NCBI GenBank assembly: GCA_004143945.1
Contig: SEHB01000009.1
Span: forward strand, 1 to 64,000
Origin: Lysobacteraceae bacterium
GTDB taxonomy: Bacteria > Pseudomonadota > Gammaproteobacteria > Xanthomonadales > Rhodanobacteraceae
DNA: 64,000 nt
Direction of reading: 5' to 3'
The translations under genes were made by a program, and so were the position numbers. Positions 59,862 to 64,000 of this stretch are shown here, in pieces. Positions within the stretch are counted from its first letter, which is position 1; every line of letters begins with the position of its first letter. The notes beneath the pieces were generated by a model. That model ran no database searches. It worked only from the letters and a program-made list of their open reading frames with translations, and was not told the origin of the DNA.

Positions 59862-61750
59862 CGACGATCACGGCGACCAACGACTTCGTCGTCAAGTTCG
59901 CGAACGTCAACGGTTCGGGTTCGGCGTCGGCGAACGAGCTGTTCGCGAAGGCGATCCTGCGCATGGGCGTGCCGGTGAGCCCGCGCAACATCTTCCCGTC
60001 CAACATCCAGGGCCTGCCGACCTGGTACGAGGTGCGCGTCAGCGAAGCGGGCTGGCTCGGCCGGCGCGGCGGCGTCGACCTCATGGTCGCGATGAACCCG
60101 CAGACCTGGGACGCCGACCTCGCCGAGATCGAGACCGGCGGCTACCTCGTCCACGACTCGACGCGACCATTGCCGGCCTCGAAGTTCCGCGACGACATCG
60201 CGGTGATCGGCATCCCGCTGACCGCGATCTGCAACGGCACCTGGAGCGACGCGCGCCAGCGCCAGCTGTTCAAGAACATCATGTACGTCGGCGCGCTGTC
60301 GATGCTGCTCGGGATCGAGGTCGAGGTGATCGAGCGCCTGCTCGCCGAACAGTACAAGGGCAAGGAAAGGCTCATCGATGCGAACCGGCAGGCACTGCGC
60401 CTCGGTCGCGACTGCTTCACCGACGCATCGATCGAGCACCGCCCTTCGCTGACCGGCATCGCGAGCCCGCAGCAGTTCGGCCTGCGCGTGCAGCGCGCCG
60501 ACGCGGTCGGCGAGCGCATCTTCGTCGACGGCAATACCGCGGCGGCACTCGGCTGCGTCTACGGCGGCGCGACCGTGTGCGCGTGGTATCCGATCACGCC
60601 GTCCTCGTCGCTGGCCGAGGCGTTCCAGAAATACTGCATGAATTATCGCGTCGATCCGGAGACCGGCGCGAACCGCTTCGCGATCGTGCAGGCCGAGGAC
60701 GAGATCGCCTCGATCGGCATGGTCGTCGGCGCGGGCTGGAACGGCGCGCGCGCGTTCACTACGACCTCGGGCCCCGGCGTTTCGCTGATGACCGAGTTCA
60801 TCGGCCTCGCGTACTTCGCCGAGATCCCGGTCACGATCATCGACGTGCAACGCGGCGGCCCCTCGACCGGCATGCCGACGCGCACGCAGCAGGCCGACCT
60901 CGTCTCGAGCGCGTACGCCTCGCACGGCGACACCAAGCACGTGCTGCTGTTTCCCGAGGATCCGAACGAGTGCTTCGAGTTCTCTGCGCAGGCGCTCGAC
61001 CTCGCCGACCGGCTGCAGACGCCGGTGTTCGTGATGACCGACCTCGACATCGGCATGAACCAGCGCCTCAGCGCGCCGTTCGCGTGGGACGATGCGCGCG
61101 CGTACGACCGCGGCAAGGTGATGAGCGCAGCCGAGCTCGAAGCGGGCAGGGATTTCGGCCGCTACAAGGACGTCGATGGCGACGGCATCCCGTGGCGCAC
61201 GTATCCCGGCACGCATCCGCAGCGCGGCGCCTACTTCACGCGCGGAACCTCGCGCGATCCGTACGCACGCTATTCCGAGCGCGGCGCGGATTACCTCTAC
61301 AACATGCAGCGCCTGCTCGCGAAGTTCGACAGTGCGAAGGCGCTGGTGCCGCAGCCGGTCCTGCGCCAAGCCGCGCGCGCCGCGCGTTTCGGCGCGATCC
61401 ATTTCGGCTCCACTGCGCCCGCGATGGACGAGGCGATCGTCGCGCTCGAGCGCGAAGGCCTGTTGCTCGACACCTTGCGCATCCGCGCATTCCCGTTCCC
61501 CGACTCGGTCGCCGACTTCATCGCCGCGCACGAACGCGTGTTCGTGATCGAGCAGAACCGCGACGCGCAACTGCGCTCGATGCTCGTCAACGAGTTCGGC
61601 ATCGATCCCGCGCGGCTGGTGCCGGTGCTGCACTACGACGGCACGCCGATCACGGCGAGATTCATCGTGGGAGCGGTTGCCGAGCGAATGCGGGCCGGGC
61701 GAGTGCGGTCGGCCTCGATTGCCGAGGAAGGGCTGAGGGCCGAGGGCTGA
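59858..61750 (+). CDS. korA: 2-oxoacid:acceptor oxidoreductase, fused gamma-alpha subunit
   Basis: 630 residues. About 1-190 is the gamma domain (FANVNGSGSASANELFAKAILRMGVPVS), about 200-620 the alpha (pyrimidine-binding) domain with AWYPITPSSSLAEAF, EDEIASIGMVVGAGWNGARAFTTTSGPG and QRGGPSTGMPTRTQQADL. It fits KorA of 2-oxoglutarate:ferredoxin oxidoreductase; the exact 2-oxoacid is not provable by sequence. It starts inside the previous gene (ATGA). The last codons and the stop are encoded by heptad element copy 4 (GLRAEG). Confidence 0.92.
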   Translation: MTTITATNDFVVKFANVNGSGSASANELFAKAILRMGVPVSPRNIFPSNIQGLPTWYEVRVSEAGWLGRRGGVDLMVAMNPQTWDADLAEIETGGYLVHDSTRPLPASKFRDDIAVIGIPLTAICNGTWSDARQRQLFKNIMYVGALSMLLGIEVEVIERLLAEQYKGKERLIDANRQALRLGRDCFTDASIEHRPSLTGIASPQQFGLRVQRADAVGERIFVDGNTAAALGCVYGGATVCAWYPITPSSSLAEAFQKYCMNYRVDPETGANRFAIVQAEDEIASIGMVVGAGWNGARAFTTTSGPGVSLMTEFIGLAYFAEIPVTIIDVQRGGPSTGMPTRTQQADLVSSAYASHGDTKHVLLFPEDPNECFEFSAQALDLADRLQTPVFVMTDLDIGMNQRLSAPFAWDDARAYDRGKVMSAAELEAGRDFGRYKDVDGDGIPWRTYPGTHPQRGAYFTRGTSRDPYARYSERGADYLYNMQRLLAKFDSAKALVPQPVLRQAARAARFGAIHFGSTAPAMDEAIVALEREGLLLDTLRIRAFPFPDSVADFIAAHERVFVIEQNRDAQLRSMLVNEFGIDPARLVPVLHYDGTPITARFIVGAVAERMRAGRVRSASIAEEGLRAEG

Positions 61751-61870
61751 GGGCTGGCGCCACGGCGACCGCGAGGGCTTCATGATCGATCGAAATGTTC
61801 CGAACTGCAGCAGGAAGCACGAGCCGGCCCCTCCGGTGCGCCCGGCTTTTCAGTCCTCGGCCCTCAGCCC
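61730..61870. repeat. Heptad G-tract element, copy 4, between korA and korB
   Basis: GGGCTGA/GGGCCGA units put GGG at 61730, 61737, 61744 and 61751, exact 7-bp period, spanning the korA stop. The right array CCTCGGCCCTCAGCCCTCAG (CCC at 61861 and 61868) is its reverse complement. About 100 bp lie between. Confidence 0.85.
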
Positions 61871-61885
61871 TCAGCGCGCTCACCC

Positions 61886-62941
61886 ATGACCTACATCGCC
61901 AAACCGAAGCTCCACCACCCCACCCTCGCCTGCAACGCGATCGGCTTCACGCGGCGCGACTACGAGGGGAAGATCTCGACGCTGTGCGCGGGGTGCGGCC
62001 ACGATTCGATCTCGGCCGCGATCATCCACGCGTGCTGGGAGCTTTCGATCGAGCCGCATCGGGTGGCCAAGCTCAGCGGCATCGGCTGCAGCTCGAAGAC
62101 ACCGGACTACTTCCTCGGCCAGTCGCACGGTTTCAACACCGTGCACGGGCGCATGCCCTCGGTGCTGACCGGCGCGAACCTCGCGAACCGCGACCTGATC
62201 TACCTCGGCGTCTCCGGCGACGGCGACTCCGCCTCGATCGGCATCGGCCAGTTCGTGCATGCGATCCGCCGCGGCGTGAACATGGTCTACATCGTCGAGA
62301 ACAACGGTGTCTACGGCCTGACCAAGGGCCAGTTCTCGGCCACCGCCGACCAGGGCTCGATGTCGAAGAAGGGCGTCGCGAACACCGACGCGCCGATCGA
62401 CCTCGTCGGCCTCGCGATGCAGCTCGGCGCAAGCTTCGTCGCACGCGGATTCTCGGGCGACAAGCACCAGCTCGTGCCGCTGATCAAGGCCGCGATCGCG
62501 CACCGCGGCGCCGCGTTCATCGACGTGATCAGCCCTTGCGTCGCGTTCAACAACCACGCCGGCAGCACCAAGAGCTACGAATACGTGCGCGAGCACAACG
62601 ACGCGGTCAACCGCCTCGACGTGATCGAGGAGCGCGCGCCGATCAGCGTCGCCTATGAACCCGGCGAAACCGTCGAGGTGCAGCAACACGACGGCACCAC
62701 GCTGCGCCTGCACAAGCTCGATGCGAGCCACGACCCGACCGACCGCGTCGCTGCGATGAACTACGTGCACGCGCACCATGCGAGCGGCGAAGTCGTGACC
62801 GGCCTGCTCTACGTCGACGGCGATGCGCAGGACCTGCACCAGCACCTGAACACGGTTGCCGTGCCGTTGAATGCGTTGTCGGAGCGGGAGTTGTCGCCCG
62901 GGGCTGCGATGCTCGCGAGGATCAACGCGGGCCTGCGCTGA
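61886..62941 (+). CDS. korB: 2-oxoacid:acceptor oxidoreductase beta subunit (TPP-binding)
   Basis: 351 residues. TPP site GDGDSASIGIGQFVHAIRR with NNGVYGLTKGQ, and cluster-type cysteines in LCAGCGHDSISAA, SGIGCSSKTPDY and SPCVAF. Pairs with KorA. No Shine-Dalgarno is visible just before ATG 61886 because the heptad element ends there; initiation may be weak or leaderless-like after processing. Completes the three-gene unit. Confidence 0.93.
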   Translation: MTYIAKPKLHHPTLACNAIGFTRRDYEGKISTLCAGCGHDSISAAIIHACWELSIEPHRVAKLSGIGCSSKTPDYFLGQSHGFNTVHGRMPSVLTGANLANRDLIYLGVSGDGDSASIGIGQFVHAIRRGVNMVYIVENNGVYGLTKGQFSATADQGSMSKKGVANTDAPIDLVGLAMQLGASFVARGFSGDKHQLVPLIKAAIAHRGAAFIDVISPCVAFNNHAGSTKSYEYVREHNDAVNRLDVIEERAPISVAYEPGETVEVQQHDGTTLRLHKLDASHDPTDRVAAMNYVHAHHASGEVVTGLLYVDGDAQDLHQHLNTVAVPLNALSERELSPGAAMLARINAGLR

Positions 62942-63044
62942 GCCCGCGATCCGGCGGATCTGCCAGGATCTCCCGCCTGAAGAGCGCCCGGCCATGATCG
63001 CGGCCCGGAAGCAGGCTCGCTTCGAATCCCGGAATCGGAGTTCC

Positions 63045-63443
63045 ATGGACCCCACGCTCTACGCCTCACTCGCCAACCGCGCATCGGACCTCGTCGAAGC
63101 CGGCGAGCACCTGCAGGCGATCGGAATCCTCGAGCAACTCGTCGAGAGCGACCTGCCGGATTTCGACAAGGCGGTGATGCAGCTCAACATCGCGACGGTG
63201 CGCGACAAGATGGGCGATCGTGAGGGTGCGCTCGCGAGCTACGCGACCGCGCTCGATTTCGAAGCGCGGACCGATGCGTATTTCGTCGCGCAGCAGTACG
63301 CGGCCTACCTCGCCCAGCTCGGGCGATATGCCGATAGCATCACGGTCTATCAGGGACTCATCGAGCGGCCGGACCTGAAGCCGGAATCGCGCGAGATGTT
63401 CGTCGCGAACGTGGCGACGTTGCAGGACCTCGCGCGCGGTTGA
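63045..63443 (+). CDS. Small TPR-like protein
   Basis: 132 residues of helical pairs: LYASLANRASDLVEAGEHLQAIGILEQLVES, KAVMQLNIATVRDKMGDREGALASYATAL and QQYAAYLAQLGRYADSITVYQGLI. This is three TPR-like motifs, cytoplasmic (no signal). GGAG lies directly upstream of ATG 63045. Probably an adaptor; function unknown. Confidence 0.8.
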   Translation: MDPTLYASLANRASDLVEAGEHLQAIGILEQLVESDLPDFDKAVMQLNIATVRDKMGDREGALASYATALDFEARTDAYFVAQQYAAYLAQLGRYADSITVYQGLIERPDLKPESREMFVANVATLQDLARG

Positions 63444-63456
63444 CGGCCGCGCGGCA

Positions 63457-63516
63457 CCTTCTCGCGCGAGCGGGAGAAGGGAAAAGGGGGCACCTTCCCC
63501 CGCAGGCGGGAGAAGG
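63457..63516. terminator. Two tandem hairpins between convergent genes
   Basis: CCTTCTCGCGCGAGCGGGAGAAGG (63457-63480) and a similar CCTTCCCCCGCAGG...AGAAGG (63493-63516) are two related hairpins 36 bp apart. They serve the convergent TPR and sppA genes, so a bidirectional terminator made from a repeat is likely. No T-run. Confidence 0.6.
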
Positions 63517-63545
63517 AATGGCGGAAGCCGCGTCCGCGCTGCGCG

Positions 63546-64000
63546 TCAGCGCAGGTCGCAGAAGCAATGCGCGAACGCGCCGTAGCGCTTGCCGCGCAGC
63601 GAGTCGAGGATGCCGGCGAGGCGCTCCAGTTCGTGCTTCGCGAACATTCCGCGCGGCAGGCTCAGGCCCGCGCTGCGCGCGAGGCGCAGCATCGCCTCGC
63701 TGTCGCTGAGGCTCAATGCGAAGCGCTCCCACGCACCGAGTTCGCGTTCGACGTAGCGCACGTGGAAGCCCTCGGCGATGCCCGCGCGCGACGCCGCTGC
63801 GGCGATCGCGTCCTCGAGCCCGCCGAGCTTGTCGACGAGGCCGCGCTCCTTCGCCTGCGCGCCGGTCCACACGCGCCCCTGCGCGATCTCGTCGACCTGC
63901 TGCGGCGTCTTGTTGCGCGCATCGGCGACCTTGCCGATGAACTGCGCGTAGCCGCGTCGGATCACGCTCGTGATGATCGACTCCAGCTGCGGCGACAGCG
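63546..64000 (-). CDS. sppA: Signal peptide peptidase SppA, C-terminal part (truncated at window edge)
   Basis: The frame is open to base 64000, so the N-terminus lies outside. The visible 150 residues hold the SppA features [29 protein letters not shown] and upstream [15 protein letters not shown]. The catalytic lysine and serine are not both within view. SppA (protease IV) degrades cleaved signal peptides in the inner membrane. Confidence 0.88.
   Translation of the reverse strand, partial: LSPQLESIITSVIRRGYAQFIGKVADARNKTPQQVDEIAQGRVWTGAQAKERGLVDKLGGLEDAIAAAASRAGIAEGFHVRYVERELGAWERFALSLSDSEAMLRLARSAGLSLPRGMFAKHELERLAGILDSLRGKRYGAFAHCFCDLR

Overview
The window is GC-rich (about 70%) and nearly all protein-coding. 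It carries TPR-bearing Ser/Thr kinases paired with an ECF sigma factor, DUF4124 proteins, a TldD/MoxR operon, a glutaredoxin-rhodanese fusion, FadE, and many interspersed palindromic repeats. This points to a gammaproteobacterium of the Lysobacterales (Xanthomonadales), such as a Lysobacter or Rhodanobacter relative. The placement is inferred from gene content and style, not from a marker gene. I see no rRNA, tRNA, CRISPR, phage or transposase gene. The window looks like core chromosome seeded with small non-coding repeats.

Layout. 0-7.3 kb: C-terminal part of a TPR protein (probably a kinase), a PhnB-like VOC protein, a CadC-like regulator divergent from an S41 peptidase, a zinc alcohol dehydrogenase, a small membrane protein, a second VOC protein and an AraC regulator. 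7.4-11 kb: a PAS hybrid histidine kinase overlapping a REC-EAL phosphodiesterase gene. 11-17.8 kb: membrane, secreted and lipoproteins, an M48 protease, peroxiredoxin plus DNA glycosylase, and DNA polymerase IV. 17.9-20.5 kb: a tandem 60-bp repeat, then an EamA exporter with a coupled small ORF, divergent from a LysR regulator.

20.6-31.8 kb: one minus-strand gene set, in transcription order tldD, tldE/pmbA, DUF4159, moxR, DUF58, BatA-like, DUF4175-like and a membrane-anchored protein. The last four are joined by ATGA overlaps. The TldD-like protein has a Tat signal, whereas its TldE-like neighbour has none. 32-37.5 kb: rsgA followed by a probably frameshifted small ORF, an AlaA-like aminotransferase, an SGNH hydrolase, an NlpC/P60 protein and an aldo/keto reductase.

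37.6-40.6 kb: btaA and btaB, which make the phosphorus-free betaine lipid DGTS, divergent from a PlcP-type phospholipase C. Together they look like a phosphate-starvation lipid-remodelling module. 40.7-48.5 kb: an OmpA/Ig-like outer-membrane protein, a three-domain Grx/A-type/rhodanese protein, apt and amn (adenine/AMP interconversion), fadE and a DsbA-like isomerase. 48.5-57.5 kb: a membrane diguanylate cyclase, a DUF4124 protein, the alkylation-repair pair ogt/Ada-AlkA, and an SDR, ECF sigma and TPR-kinase operon. 57.5-63.4 kb: a small lipoprotein, then a 2-oxoacid:ferredoxin oxidoreductase (korA, korB) preceded by a GltD-like flavoprotein with fused ferredoxin domains. The window ends inside sppA.

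The most striking non-gene signal is repeats. At least five families occupy the gaps. One is an inverted pair of 7-bp-period GGGN4 arrays, present four times and twice running into coding sequence. Another is a hairpin with a TGAA loop whose stem varies in a compensatory way between copies. The second is found singly, as inverted pairs, and once as a tandem array.
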